Shown: in pieces, positions 42,894-53,351 of the stretch
Position numbering within the stretch: position 1 is the first letter of the stretch
Layout of the letters: every line of letters starts with the position of its first letter
Source: Bacillota bacterium
GTDB lineage: Bacteria; Bacillota; Clostridia; Oscillospirales; Ruminococcaceae
DNA: 64,000 nucleotides
Direction: 5' to 3'
Assembly: GCA_023412215.1 (NCBI GenBank)
Contig: JAEYNX010000014.1
Span: 349,204 to 413,203 of the forward strand
The notes under the pieces: model-generated
What the model saw: the letters and a program-made list of their open reading frames with translations, nothing else
What the model was told of the DNA's origin: nothing
Database searches by the model: none
Program-made: the position numbers and the translations under genes

Positions 42894-45800
42894 TTAAATT
42901 CCGGTTGTCTGCTGTTTGACGGCGGCCTCGTCCATAGCGCCGAGCACCGCGGTGATGGTATCCACCGGCTGCTCGTTTTGCAGCATCTTCACGGCGATAT
43001 AGGGCTTGCTGCCCGCGTTCACCAGCACGCGCCCCTTTAAGGCAGCCGCCAGCATGCTAGCCACCTGCATGGAGAAATGCTCCATGTAGAGGATCAGGCT
43101 GTCGGCCTTCTGGGTGATCTCGCTGATGCCGAGGCGCTGCGCCTTGTTGCGCACCAGCGCCACATCGATAAGCCCTTTTACCGCCTGCGGCGGCTCACCG
43201 AAGCGGTCTATCAGCTCGTCGATGACGTCCATCACGTCGTTTTCGTCGCGGATGCTCGCGATGCGGCGGTAGATTTCTATGCGCTGCGTGAGGTTTTCGA
43301 TGTAGCGCTCGGGGATATGCGCCTCGATGCGCACGTCAATCAGGCACTCGCTGCTGCCGGTTTGCGGCGCCTCGCCGCGCTCCTCCAGCACCGCGTCGTT
43401 TAGCAGCTTTACGTACATATCGTAGCCTACCGACGCCATGTGCCCGTGCTGCTGGGCGCCCAGGATGTTGCCCGCGCCGCGTATCTCAAGGTCGCGCATC
43501 GCGATGCGAAAGCCCGAGCCGAACTTGGTAAACTCGCGGATGGCGGTAAGGCGCTTGGCGGCGATGTCGCTTACCACCTTGCCGCGGCGGAAGGTCATGT
43601 ACGCAAAGGCGCGGCGCGAGGAACGGCCCACCCGGCCGCGCAGCTGGTACAGCTGCGAAAGGCCCATATAGTCGGCGTCCTCTATAATCAGCGTATTGCA
43701 GTTAGAGACATCCACGCCCGTTTCAATAATGGTGGTGCACACCAGAATGTCTATCTCGTGGTCGACCAGCTTGCGCCATACCTCCGAAAGCTCCTCCTCG
43801 CCTATACGCCCGTGCGCGACGGCGATGCGCGCGTCGGGAACCTCTTTTAGGATGCGGGCGCCGCACTGCTCGATGGAATCGATGCGGTTGTGTATGTAAT
43901 ACACCTGCCCACCGCGCCGCAGCTCGCGGCGTATCGCCTCCGCAAGCACCCCGTCGTCATGCTCCAGCACGTAGGTCTGTACGGGGTGCCTGTCCTGCGG
44001 TGCCTCGTCGATGACCGACATATCGCGTATCCCCGACATCGCCATATTGAGCGTGCGCGGGATAGGGGTGGCCGAAAGGGTGAGCACATCCACGTTGGTG
44101 GCAAGCTCCTTTAACCGCTCCTTCTGTGCCACGCCAAACCGCTGCTCCTCGTCGACAATGACCAGCCCCAGATTCTTAAACTTTACGTCCTTCTGCACCA
44201 GACGGTGGGTGCCGATGATGATATCCACTTCGCCGCGCGAGAGAGCGCGCAGGGCCTTCTCCTGCTCCTTGGGCGAGCGGAAGCGCGAGAGCAGCTCCAC
44301 CCGGACGGGGTAGCCCTCAAACCGTTTGAGCACCGTCTGGTAATGCTGCCACGCAAGGATGGTGGTGGGCACGAGCAACGCGCACTGCTTGCCGTCCTGC
44401 ACGCATTTAAACGCGCCGCGCAGGGCCACCTCGGTTTTGCCGAAGCCCACGTCGCCGCACAAGAGCCTATCCATCGGCACGCCGCTCTGCATGTCGCGCT
44501 TGATCTCGGCAATGCAGCGCAGCTGGTCGTCAGTCTCCTCAAATTCAAACCGTTCTTCGAACTCCCGCTGCCACTCGTTGTCGGGCGAAAAGGCGTAGCC
44601 CTTGAGTTGCATGCGTTTTGAGTACAGCTCGATCAGCTCCTTCGCCATATCGGCCACGGCCTTTTTTACCTTGGCGCGGGTGCGTGTCCACTCGGTGCCG
44701 TTGAGCTTGTTTAAGCGCACGCCGCTGTCTTCCTTGGGGCCGATGTACTTGGAAACAAGGTCGAGCTGCGTCACCGGAACGTACAGGATGTCGGAGCCCT
44801 GATAGCGTATCTTGATGTAGTCCTTAATCAGCCCCTGCACCTCGAGCTTGTGGATGCCCTCGAAGAGGCCGATGCCGTGCGACACGTGCACCACGTAATC
44901 GCCGACGGTGAGGTCGCTTAAGTTGCGGATGATCTCCTTGGCCGAGCGCTTGGCCTTGGCGCGGCTCTTGGATAGCCCCAGCGCCCTGCCGTGGGTGATG
45001 AGCGCCACCTTGGCGTCGGGCAGCTCAAAGCCGGAGGAGAGCGCCCCCTCGGCGACGATCACCCTGCCGTTTTCGGGGCCTTTTACCTGCTCCTGCGTCG
45101 CGGCGGGTAAGCCCTCGCGCTGCAGGTCCTGCATGAGCGCCTTGGCGCCGCGCTGGGTTCCCGCCAGCACCACGCAGGCAAAGCCGCGCTTTAAGTAGCT
45201 TTCCAGGTCTTCCTTTAACAGCGAAAGGTCGCCGCCCCAGGAGGAGAGGGAGGTGGCGTTTACGTGGATCAGTTCCTCGATCTTGATATCGGCAAGGCTG
45301 CGCGCAAAGGTGTTGAGGTGCACGGCGGCGCCCCGTTCAAACCGCGACGTAAACTCGGTGAAGTCGACGGTATAGGTGTCCAAGCCCTTAAAGAGGATGC
45401 CCTCGGCAAACAGCTGCTTGATGTCCTCGTTGTGCTGCCACGAGATGTTTTTGAGCGTATCCTTTATTTTAAAGGTCTCGGAGACAAACAGCATATCCCC
45501 GTCGCAGTAATCAAAAATCGTGGCGGGCTGCGGGTAAAGCAGCGGCAGGTATTTGTCTAAGCTGCCCTGAAAGGTGCCGCTTTCCATCTGAAGGATGTCC
45601 TGCTCGCAGTTTTGCTTAACATCGGCGGCGGCCTTGCCGCGCACCTTTGCCGCAAGCTCACGGATATCCCTGCCTAGGCGCGCAAAATCGGTACAGATCA
45701 CCTCGGTGGCCGGGGTGATGTGCACCTTCTTCATGGTGTCGGTCCTGCGCTGGCTTTCAAGCTCAAAGCTGGAGATGGTGTCGATCTCGTCGCCCCAAAA

Positions 45801-46385
45801 CTCAATTCTCACGGGGTTTGGCAGATCGGGCGGGAAGAAGTCGAGGATGCCGCCGCGGTGGGAAAACTGGCACACACCCTCCACCTGATCACTGTGCTGA
45901 TATCCCGCGCCCACCAGCGCCCGCAGTGCGGCGTCCATGGTACAGGCCTCGCCCGCTTTAAGGGTAACCGAGGCCTGCTTGAGGCGCTCGGGCGGCACGG
46001 TGAGCTGCATGGCCCCCTCGGCGCTCGCGACGATCACGCGGTAATCCCTCGCCAAGATGCGCCCGAGCACCGCAAGGCGCGCGTGCTCAAACTCGTTGGA
46101 GACGCTCTCTACATGGCGGAAGGTAAAGTCTCGCGAGCAGAACAAAAGCGCCGCATCCGTCCCGGACATGGCGTTGATATCCTCGCACAGGCGCCTGCCC
46201 TCGGCCTCGTCGGCCACAATGCACAGCGCTCTTCGCCCCGCTTCGGCGGTGAGGGTGTGAATGATGCCGGCCTTATGGATGGGCGACAGGCCCACCACAT
46301 CGCAGGGCACCGGGGCATCACAGGCCGCCGCCCGCAGTCTCGGGTATTCCGGCAGCCTTTTGATCAGGTCTTGATACAGTTGCAT
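42894..46385 (-). CDS. mfd: transcription-repair coupling factor
   Basis: This 1163-residue DNA translocase removes RNA polymerase stalled at lesions and recruits UvrA. A UvrB-like N-terminal part is followed by the RNA-polymerase-interacting domain (LTVGDYVVHVSHGIGLFEGI). The RecG-like translocase has Walker A GDVGFGKTE near 647 and D-E-E-Q near 744, and a C-terminal regulatory domain ends the protein. The frame is open 48 codons upstream, but AAGGAAAG precedes this ATG and the family start matches. It lies 156 bases after pth. Confidence 0.96.
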   Translation of the reverse strand: MQLYQDLIKRLPEYPRLRAAACDAPVPCDVVGLSPIHKAGIIHTLTAEAGRRALCIVADEAEGRRLCEDINAMSGTDAALLFCSRDFTFRHVESVSNEFEHARLAVLGRILARDYRVIVASAEGAMQLTVPPERLKQASVTLKAGEACTMDAALRALVGAGYQHSDQVEGVCQFSHRGGILDFFPPDLPNPVRIEFWGDEIDTISSFELESQRRTDTMKKVHITPATEVICTDFARLGRDIRELAAKVRGKAAADVKQNCEQDILQMESGTFQGSLDKYLPLLYPQPATIFDYCDGDMLFVSETFKIKDTLKNISWQHNEDIKQLFAEGILFKGLDTYTVDFTEFTSRFERGAAVHLNTFARSLADIKIEELIHVNATSLSSWGGDLSLLKEDLESYLKRGFACVVLAGTQRGAKALMQDLQREGLPAATQEQVKGPENGRVIVAEGALSSGFELPDAKVALITHGRALGLSKSRAKAKRSAKEIIRNLSDLTVGDYVVHVSHGIGLFEGIHKLEVQGLIKDYIKIRYQGSDILYVPVTQLDLVSKYIGPKEDSGVRLNKLNGTEWTRTRAKVKKAVADMAKELIELYSKRMQLKGYAFSPDNEWQREFEERFEFEETDDQLRCIAEIKRDMQSGVPMDRLLCGDVGFGKTEVALRGAFKCVQDGKQCALLVPTTILAWQHYQTVLKRFEGYPVRVELLSRFRSPKEQEKALRALSRGEVDIIIGTHRLVQKDVKFKNLGLVIVDEEQRFGVAQKERLKELATNVDVLTLSATPIPRTLNMAMSGIRDMSVIDEAPQDRHPVQTYVLEHDDGVLAEAIRRELRRGGQVYYIHNRIDSIEQCGARILKEVPDARIAVAHGRIGEEELSEVWRKLVDHEIDILVCTTIIETGVDVSNCNTLIIEDADYMGLSQLYQLRGRVGRSSRRAFAYMTFRRGKVVSDIAAKRLTAIREFTKFGSGFRIAMRDLEIRGAGNILGAQQHGHMASVGYDMYVKLLNDAVLEERGEAPQTGSSECLIDVRIEAHIPERYIENLTQRIEIYRRIASIRDENDVMDVIDELIDRFGEPPQAVKGLIDVALVRNKAQRLGISEITQKADSLILYMEHFSMQVASMLAAALKGRVLVNAGSKPYIAVKMLQNEQPVDTITAVLGAMDEAAVKQQTTGI

Positions 46386-46541
46386 AGTCTTTCCTTTCGG
46401 AAGCATTATAAAAGCAATTTCCTCGCTTTTTAAACCCCGCCTTCGCAAACGAGTATGAAGCGGTATTGCGGCAGCCAGAAAGCCGCACGCATTTGATAAC
46501 GGCAAAGTCCAATTCTGCCGCCGCATCATACAATAGGGTTG

Positions 46542-47147
46542 TTACGAATTATATCGGCCCATGGCGGCCTCGGTCTCGCCCGCGAGCATCAGGCGCACCG
46601 CCTCGGCGGCGCTTTTAAACGCTTCCTCCAGCCTTGCGCCCTCATCCCTAGTAAAGCGGCTGGTCACCCACGCCGCAAGGTCGTAGTCGGGGTGGGGCTT
46701 GGCGCCGATGCCCAGCTTTACGCGCGGAAAGGCGTCGCTGCCCGTGAGGTAGATGATATTCTTCATGCCGTTGTGCCCGCCGTCGCTGCCCTTGCGGCGG
46801 ATGCGCAGCTTGCCCACATCGAGCGAGATATCGTCGAAGATCACGATCACGCGCTCGGGGGGCACCTTGTAAAAGCTCATGGCCTCCCGCACCGCCTCGC
46901 CGCTCAGGTTCATAAAGGTTTGCGGCTTGATCAGCAGCACGCCGTGGCCGTCGACAGTGCCTGCGCCGCAAAGCGACTTAAATTTTATTCTGTCCACCCT
47001 AATGCCGTGCGCCTCGGCCAGTATATCCAGCGCCAAAAAACCCGCGTTGTGGCGGGTGTACTCGTATTGCTTGCCGGGGTTGCCGAGCCCCGCTATAATA
47101 TACTCTACATTTCCCGCGGGTTTTGCCTTATCCTGTTTAAAAAACAT
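46542..47147 (-). CDS. pth: peptidyl-tRNA hydrolase
   Basis: This enzyme releases peptides from stalled peptidyl-tRNA. It is 201 residues. The core starts YIIAGLGNPGKQYEYTRHNAGF with catalytic His33, and the LIKPQTFMNLSGEAV and RKGSDGGHNGMKNII motifs follow. About 13 residues precede the usual N-terminus. A GAGGAAA site precedes the ATG. It sits between glmU and mfd, a conserved Firmicute neighbourhood. Confidence 0.96.
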   Translation of the reverse strand: MFFKQDKAKPAGNVEYIIAGLGNPGKQYEYTRHNAGFLALDILAEAHGIRVDRIKFKSLCGAGTVDGHGVLLIKPQTFMNLSGEAVREAMSFYKVPPERVIVIFDDISLDVGKLRIRRKGSDGGHNGMKNIIYLTGSDAFPRVKLGIGAKPHPDYDLAAWVTSRFTRDEGARLEEAFKSAAEAVRLMLAGETEAAMGRYNS

Positions 47148-47179
47148 TGTCGTTTCCTCGTACTATTCTGCAAGTCGCG

Positions 47180-48550
47180 CTACTTCTTGTTGTATCTGCC
47201 CGCCGCATAGCCTTTTTTGTTTACCTGCCGCGCTCTGGCAATCGCCATGTCGCCGTTCTCCACATTGTCGGTGATGGTGGAGCCCGCGGCGATATACGCG
47301 CCGTCCCCCACCGTTACCGGCGCGATGAGGTTGGCATTGCAACCCACAAACGCGTTGTTGCCGATGGTGGTGCGGTACTTGTTCTTGCCGTCGTAGTTTA
47401 CGGTGACCACGCCGCAGCCGAAGTTTACGCCGCCGCCCACGTCGCTGTCCCCGATATAGGTGAGGTGGGCAACGCTGGTTTTCTCGCCGATCACCGAGTT
47501 CTTTACCTCTACAAAATCGCCGATCTTGGCGTTATCCTTGATGTCGCAGCCCGCGCGCAGCTGCGTAAACGGGCCGATTTTAACGTTATCCCCCACGCGG
47601 GAGTTACACACCTGCGAGGCGTTTATGACTGATCCGCTACCTATACGGCATTTTTCAAGCAGCGAATTGGGGCCGATGACACACCCGCTGCCGATAACAC
47701 ACCCGGGCTTGATGATGGTACCGGGCAGAATGGTGGTGTCGGCGCCGATCTGCGCGTCGGCGGCGATGACAATGCCGTCTAAGCTCACAAAGCGCACACC
47801 CTTCTCCATCTGGGCGCGAACGCTCTTTTTGTTCGCGCACCTGTTGAGCTCATACAGCTGTACAGGGTCGTTGGCGCCCAGCACGATGCTCTCGTCCTGC
47901 GCGTCAAACGCATCGGCCCGCCCGCCGCTCGCTTTGATGAGACTGATAGTGTCGGTAAGGTAGTACTCACCCGCCGTGTTTTTGTTGGTAAGGCGGTCAA
48001 GCGCGGTGAGCAGGCTCTGCGCGTTAAACACATAAGCGCCGGAGTTTATCTCGTTTATCTGCGCGGTGGCGGCGTCCGCCTCCTTCTGCTCCACAATGCG
48101 CTCAAGGCCGTTTTCACTCCGAACAATGCGCCCGTAGCCAAAGGGATTGCCCACCCTTGCGGTAATTACCGTGACATCGTTTTTGTTTTGAACATGAAAA
48201 TCGCACGCCGCGCGTATGGTGTCGCCCTCGCAAAAGGGTGCGTCGCCGTTTAACACCACGATCTCGCCGCCGATATGCTTTTCAATAAACGCCCGCGCCT
48301 GCATCACGGCGTGCCCTGTGCCCAGCTTTTCACGCTGCACCGCAATTTCACAGGTTTGTGCAAAATAGTCCTGCATTTTGTCATTTGGCGGGCATACTAT
48401 ACATAGGTTCTCTATCCCGGCCTGCCTTGCGGCATCGGTTACCCAAACCGCCATCGGTTTAAACAACACCTCCAGCATCGGTTTAGGGTTTAAGCTTTTC
48501 ATGCGTTTGCCGTCACCGGCAGCCAGTATGATTGCACCCGCAACGCCCAT
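47180..48550 (-). CDS. glmU: bifunctional UDP-N-acetylglucosamine pyrophosphorylase / GlcN-1-P acetyltransferase
   Basis: This enzyme makes UDP-GlcNAc for peptidoglycan. It is 456 residues. The N-terminal uridyltransferase has L-A-A-G-D-G-K-R-M-K-S (residues 9-19) and VLNGDAPF; the C-terminal left-handed beta-helix acetyltransferase has hexapeptide repeats and GCGVVTVNYDGKNKYRTTIG. AAAGGAG stands before the ATG. It is the first gene of glmU-pth-mfd. Confidence 0.97.
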   Translation of the reverse strand: MGVAGAIILAAGDGKRMKSLNPKPMLEVLFKPMAVWVTDAARQAGIENLCIVCPPNDKMQDYFAQTCEIAVQREKLGTGHAVMQARAFIEKHIGGEIVVLNGDAPFCEGDTIRAACDFHVQNKNDVTVITARVGNPFGYGRIVRSENGLERIVEQKEADAATAQINEINSGAYVFNAQSLLTALDRLTNKNTAGEYYLTDTISLIKASGGRADAFDAQDESIVLGANDPVQLYELNRCANKKSVRAQMEKGVRFVSLDGIVIAADAQIGADTTILPGTIIKPGCVIGSGCVIGPNSLLEKCRIGSGSVINASQVCNSRVGDNVKIGPFTQLRAGCDIKDNAKIGDFVEVKNSVIGEKTSVAHLTYIGDSDVGGGVNFGCGVVTVNYDGKNKYRTTIGNNAFVGCNANLIAPVTVGDGAYIAAGSTITDNVENGDMAIARARQVNKKGYAAGRYNKK

Positions 48551-48801
48551 CGTATGGACTCCTTTCCACCACTAGCGCCCGCACGCCGTGCGGCTGCGCA
48601 TTAATCCATTCCTTATTATATTCGCTGAGCCTAAAAAATACAAGCAAACGCGGGCCCTAGCGCCTTAATTTCTGCACCCGCAAGACGATACAGGTAAAAT
48701 GGGCGTATAATCGGCTTTTTGCATCAAACCTGCCTGCAGAAATTGTTACATATTTCACAAATAAGTCCTTCATATAAATTGCATTTTTCGCGATTTGGCT
48801 A

Positions 48802-48830
48802 TTGTGTTTTAGAGGTTTTAGGACTATGAT
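48802..48830 (+). promoter_or_regulatory. possible V-ATPase operon promoter
   Basis: TTGTGT (48802-48807), 17 bases, then TATGAT (48825-48830), about 120 bases before the first gene. The -35 match is weak. The divergent gap 48,551-48,952 shows no other clear feature. Confidence 0.35.
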
Positions 48831-48952
48831 TAAGGCACTAATTCCAGCAAGGGGGTTCCCTCTTTAAACTGGAACGTTTATTGGCGTTTATGGTTGATAA
48901 TCTGCAATTTTCTCCTGTTTTTAACCCTAATCCGTCTGCGGGAGGTTAGCTT

Positions 48953-49282
48953 ATGGAAACAAGCGATGTAAATATCATTCGGCAGCTGCTTGAAATGGAT
49001 AAAAAGGCGCGCACCATGGTAGAGGACGCCGAACAGGAAAAGCGCAAGGCGGAGGCCGCGCTCGTCGCCGAAAAGGCGCGGGTAGAGGCCGATATCTTGG
49101 CGAAGGCGAAAAACCGCATCAGCCGCCTTAAAAACCAGTCGGCCGATGAAACCGACAAAGAGGCGCGTCAGATTGAGGACGAAGGGCGTCAGATGATGCA
49201 GCGTCTGGAAGCGGACTTTGCCGAGCACCACGCGCAGTGGGAAGACGAGCTGTTCGCCCGCTGCATAGCGGCCAGCCGTTAA
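48953..49282 (+). CDS. atpH: V-type ATPase peripheral-stalk subunit G/H-like
   Basis: This 109-residue, highly charged, nearly all-helical protein (ARTMVEDAEQEKRKAEAAL..) has the long coiled coil of stalk subunit H/G, the partner of subunit E. Identification rests on composition, size and position as first gene of a V-ATPase operon. GGGAGG stands before the ATG. Confidence 0.75.
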   Translation: METSDVNIIRQLLEMDKKARTMVEDAEQEKRKAEAALVAEKARVEADILAKAKNRISRLKNQSADETDKEARQIEDEGRQMMQRLEADFAEHHAQWEDELFARCIAASR

Positions 49283-49331
49283 GGTCTTTTACCTGTCTGC
49301 CTACATCTTAGCGTAAGGGGGCGCACCCGGC

Positions 49332-50378
49332 ATGTTTTCAGATTCCTCAAGCAACGCTATTCTGGCGAAGGCCCGCGCCATGTACGGCAAGCGGCTTAAG
49401 CCGGAAAACTATAAAGACCTTTTGCACAAGCACTCGGTGAGCGAGGTTGCCGCCTATTTAAAGAACGAGACGGCTTACGCCAAAACCCTCTCGGGTATAC
49501 AGGAAAACCTGATACACCGCGGCCAGCTCGAAAACCTCATCCGCCGCGATACCCTCATGAAGTTTGTACGCCTTGCACGCTACGACAGCTCCCGCAAAAA
49601 GGGCTTTTACCATTACTTTATGATAAACATCGAGGCGGAACAGATACTCAGCTGCCTGCGGCTGCTCAACTCGGGGCTGCTCGAAAGCTACATCGAAACG
49701 CTGCCGGGCTACCTGTTAAGCTACGTAACGTTTGATATTATCCGCCTTGCCCACGCCCGCAGCTTTGACGACGTGCTGGATGTGCTTAAAAAAACCGATT
49801 ACTATGAGGTTTTGCTGCCCTGCAGGCCGGCGCCCGGCAAACAGCCCGACCTGTTTGAGTGCGAATACCGGCTGCGCCAGTATTACTACGACAAGGCCTT
49901 TAAGCTGATAGAGGGCCATTACCACGGCGAGCAGCGCAAGCAGCTTAAAGAGCTGTTTGTTGCGCAGATGGAGCTTGGCAACATCTCGAGCATCTACCGT
50001 TTAAAGCGCTTTTTTAACACCGATGCCCACACAATTGAAGAGCGCATCTTAAAAACACACAACCCGAGGGTTGACCGCCAGATGTCCGCCTTGATTGGCG
50101 CCAAAGACGCGCAGGAAATGTTACAGCTGCTGGACCGTAAAAAAAAGAACGATTTTTACTCGTCCGGCGATTTTGCTTTTATAGAGCACGCCAACCAGCA
50201 AAGCCGTTTTTCGGTAAACAAACAGTTCATGTACTATTCAAAGTATCCCTCGGTGGTATTTGCCGCTTACATGTTGCTTAGCCAGATCGAGATCGAGAAT
50301 ATCACCAGTATTATCGAGGGCATACGCTACAACATTCCCCAAGCCGAAATCGAGCAGCTGCTGGTAATGGAGGGTTAG
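49332..50378 (+). CDS. atpC: V-type ATPase subunit C (V0 subunit d)
   Basis: This 348-residue funnel-shaped subunit links the central rotor to the membrane ring. Family features are an N-terminal ILAKARAMYGKRL and helical repeats with YYDKAFKLIEGHYHGEQR and LRRIxxx-like tail segments. No membrane helices. It lies between the stalk subunit and subunit I, whereas many bacterial operons place C after E. Confidence 0.88.
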   Translation: MFSDSSSNAILAKARAMYGKRLKPENYKDLLHKHSVSEVAAYLKNETAYAKTLSGIQENLIHRGQLENLIRRDTLMKFVRLARYDSSRKKGFYHYFMINIEAEQILSCLRLLNSGLLESYIETLPGYLLSYVTFDIIRLAHARSFDDVLDVLKKTDYYEVLLPCRPAPGKQPDLFECEYRLRQYYYDKAFKLIEGHYHGEQRKQLKELFVAQMELGNISSIYRLKRFFNTDAHTIEERILKTHNPRVDRQMSALIGAKDAQEMLQLLDRKKKNDFYSSGDFAFIEHANQQSRFSVNKQFMYYSKYPSVVFAAYMLLSQIEIENITSIIEGIRYNIPQAEIEQLLVMEG

Positions 50379-50517
50379 CCCGCCAAAGCTGTACGTTAAG
50401 CCGCTGCGCGCGCAGTGCTTTGCAGCCGTTTTTTACCGATTCTTCGGCAACCCATCACGTTGCCGCTACGAAGAATTCGTATTACAGATGATTCATCGGA
50501 AAGGTGGTGCACAGGGT

Positions 50518-53262
50518 ATGGCTATAGCCCGAATGAAGCTTGTTAATATTGACGGCGACATCCGGCAGCTTGACGCTGCCGTACTGAAATGCTCGTACGG
50601 GAACAACTTTCACCCCGAGCAGGCTTCCATGTATTACGAAAGCATGGGGGCTGTTCCCACATATAACGAGGAAAACCCCTATACATCGTTATTGCGCAGG
50701 ATTACCGAGATCGCTATGCATGCGGGCATAGACCTTTCGGCGGAGAACGCCCGCGGGTATTATACCTTTAACCTTAATCACATCGAGAATCTTCCCGAAA
50801 AACTCAAGAACATCAAGCGCTACGCCTTTGAGGTGCGCGAGCTGATTCAGGAGCTGGAGGGCAAGTCCCTTGAAAAGGGAGACATCTACGCCTCAGACAG
50901 CATCAAGTTCCGTTTTGGGCGCCTGCCGATGAAAAACTATAAGCGCTTAAAAAAGAGCGCCGCCCGCAACTATATCTTCTACCCGCTGCAGACTGATAAA
51001 GGCTACGAGTGGGGGGTATATATCACCGCCCAAAGCGCGGTAAAGGCGGTGGATAAATACTTCGCGCTGCAGAATTTTGAGCGCATCGGTGCCCCGCGCG
51101 ACATCTTTTTAAACCCCGACAACATTCCAAACTATAATAAAGAGATCTTAGAGATCGACCGCGACATTCTGGAAACCTATCTTGAGCACTTTGACGCCGA
51201 GATACTCACCCTCAACAGCCACAAAAATGAGTTATCCGAGCGCATCGCGCGCAATGAGCAGACGCTCATCCAGTTAAACCATATTGAGAACCTCGATATT
51301 CCGTTTGATGAGATCTTTGCCTGCAAGTTTATCAAGATCCGTTTCGGGCGCCTGCCGGTGGATAGCTATAACAAGCTGCGCTATTACGAAGACAAGCCTT
51401 TTATGTTCTTTTCGTTTGACAACGACGAGGAGTACTACTGGGGCGTGTATTTTGTGCCCGCCTCGTTTGCGATAGAGTGCGACGCCATCTTCAACTCCCT
51501 TTATTACGAGCGGCTGTATGTGCCCGACACGGTGCACGACACCCCCGAGCAATCCCGCACACAAATCACCAAGGCGCTGCACGAGGACAAAGAGGAGCTT
51601 GCCGAGGTGCTCAGCGATATTCGGCAGAAGATCAACCGCCGCAAGCTCTATTTTTACGAAAGCTTCGCCAGAATCAAGTTTTTAAGCGACTCTTTTGAGA
51701 TGCGCCGGTATATCTCGGTGATTGAAGACACCTTCCACATCGTCGGCTTTGTGCCGGAAAGCGACGCGCAGGTGTTTAAACACAGCTTTGACGCGGTGGA
51801 GGGCGTGACGGCCACCATTAAGCCCTGCGAGAGCGACACCCGCTTTGTGCCGCCCACCAAGCTTAAAAACAACACCTTCTTTAAGCCCTTTGAGATGTTT
51901 GTGGATATGTTCGGCCTGCCGAGCTACCACGACATCGACCCCACGGTGTTCGTGGGCATCACCTACACCATCCTGTTCGGCCTGATGTTCGGCGACGTGG
52001 GGCAGGGCCTGTGCATCTTTTTGCTGGGCACGATATTGTGGCGGACCAAGCGCATGATGCTCGGCAAGATCATGAAGCGCATCGGCATCTCCTCCGCCCT
52101 CTTCGGTTTCTTGTACGGCTCGGTATTCGGTTATGAGCATTTGCTCGACCCGCTTTATAAAAGTGCCTTCGGGCTGGATGAAAAGCCCATCGAGGTGCTG
52201 GCGCCCGAGATGACCAACTACATCCTGCTGGGTGCCGTCGGCATCGGCGTACTGATCATCATCATCGCTATTGTCATTAACACCATTATGGGCATCAGGC
52301 AAAAAAACGCCTCCCGCGCGCTGCTCAGCCACAACGGCATCGCGGGTCTCGTGCTCTATTGCACGGTGCTGGTGGGCGTAGTTTTAAACCTCGTGTTGAA
52401 GATCAACATCTTTAACCCCGCCGTTATCCTCCTGGGTATCGTGCTGCCGATCGCGCTCATCTTTTTGCGTGAGCCGATTGCCAAGTGGCTCACGCGCCTG
52501 CACCTTTTCAGGAGAAGGGCGAAGGATGAGGATGAACTGGCCTCGGTGTGCAAAACCCTGCAGAACGGGGATATGACCACCCCCATCAAGGAGATTCTTA
52601 ACTGCCGCTACCTGGAGGCGCGCTTTGGCCGCCTGCCGCACGACAGTTACGACAAGCTTCGTTACTACGACGAAAAGCTGTTTATCTTTTACGTGACGGA
52701 AACCGATAACGATTACTACTGGGGTGTTTACTTCGCGCCCGGTACCTCGATAAAGGAAGCCGACAGCATCTTTAACTCGCTCTATTTTGAGCGCCTGCGT
52801 CTCCCCTCCAGCCTTGAAGGGCTTTCGAACGAAACGCTTGCGGATATCGCAAAGCTGATGCGTATCGAGGCCGCCGAGGTGGAAGGCGAAAAGGCCAAAA
52901 AGGGCCGCGAAAAGGAAGGCGAAGGCCTTGGCGGCTTTATTATCGAGAACTTCTTTGAGCTTTTCGAGGTTGTTTTAAGCTTTATCACCAACACCATGTC
53001 GTTTTTGAGAGTCGGCGGGTTTATCTTAAGCCACGCGGGCATGATGGCGGTGGTAATGACCCTCGCCGAGATGGTGGGCGCGGGCGCTTCACCCGTGGTG
53101 GTGATCATCGGCAACGCCTTTGTAATGGCGATGGAGGGCTTGATTGTCGGCATTCAGGTGTTAAGGCTTGAATTCTACGAGATGTTCTCCCGTTTCTTTG
53201 AGGGCGACGGCAAGCCGTTTACGCCGATTACCGTCGGCTCGATGCAGCGCGACACCGATTGA
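50518..53262 (+). CDS. atpI: V-type ATPase subunit I (a subunit), with three copies of one module
   Basis: This 914-residue stator subunit forms the ion half-channels. An N-terminal cytoplasmic region (1-460) is followed by membrane helices (DIDPTVFVGITYTILFGLMFGDVGQG.. to about 680, and again after 800). Total length exceeds the common 620-660. A module with R-F-G-R-L-P, Y-x-x-L, a Y-x-W-G-V-Y core and F-x-S-L-Y-x-E-R-L occurs near residues 128, 271 and 700; the third copy interrupts the membrane half. The essential helix segment FLRVGGFILSHAGMM is intact. ATG at 50518 fits the family opening; an ATG ten codons earlier is possible. Confidence 0.93.
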   Translation: MAIARMKLVNIDGDIRQLDAAVLKCSYGNNFHPEQASMYYESMGAVPTYNEENPYTSLLRRITEIAMHAGIDLSAENARGYYTFNLNHIENLPEKLKNIKRYAFEVRELIQELEGKSLEKGDIYASDSIKFRFGRLPMKNYKRLKKSAARNYIFYPLQTDKGYEWGVYITAQSAVKAVDKYFALQNFERIGAPRDIFLNPDNIPNYNKEILEIDRDILETYLEHFDAEILTLNSHKNELSERIARNEQTLIQLNHIENLDIPFDEIFACKFIKIRFGRLPVDSYNKLRYYEDKPFMFFSFDNDEEYYWGVYFVPASFAIECDAIFNSLYYERLYVPDTVHDTPEQSRTQITKALHEDKEELAEVLSDIRQKINRRKLYFYESFARIKFLSDSFEMRRYISVIEDTFHIVGFVPESDAQVFKHSFDAVEGVTATIKPCESDTRFVPPTKLKNNTFFKPFEMFVDMFGLPSYHDIDPTVFVGITYTILFGLMFGDVGQGLCIFLLGTILWRTKRMMLGKIMKRIGISSALFGFLYGSVFGYEHLLDPLYKSAFGLDEKPIEVLAPEMTNYILLGAVGIGVLIIIIAIVINTIMGIRQKNASRALLSHNGIAGLVLYCTVLVGVVLNLVLKINIFNPAVILLGIVLPIALIFLREPIAKWLTRLHLFRRRAKDEDELASVCKTLQNGDMTTPIKEILNCRYLEARFGRLPHDSYDKLRYYDEKLFIFYVTETDNDYYWGVYFAPGTSIKEADSIFNSLYFERLRLPSSLEGLSNETLADIAKLMRIEAAEVEGEKAKKGREKEGEGLGGFIIENFFELFEVVLSFITNTMSFLRVGGFILSHAGMMAVVMTLAEMVGAGASPVVVIIGNAFVMAMEGLIVGIQVLRLEFYEMFSRFFEGDGKPFTPITVGSMQRDTD

Positions 53263-53351
53263 TCCCGTAGTGCAAAAAGGAGCAATCCTTTTACAGCATA
53301 TAAAATTATTGATTATCGCTGAGTATCAGCAGTTCTGAGGAGGAAATGATT

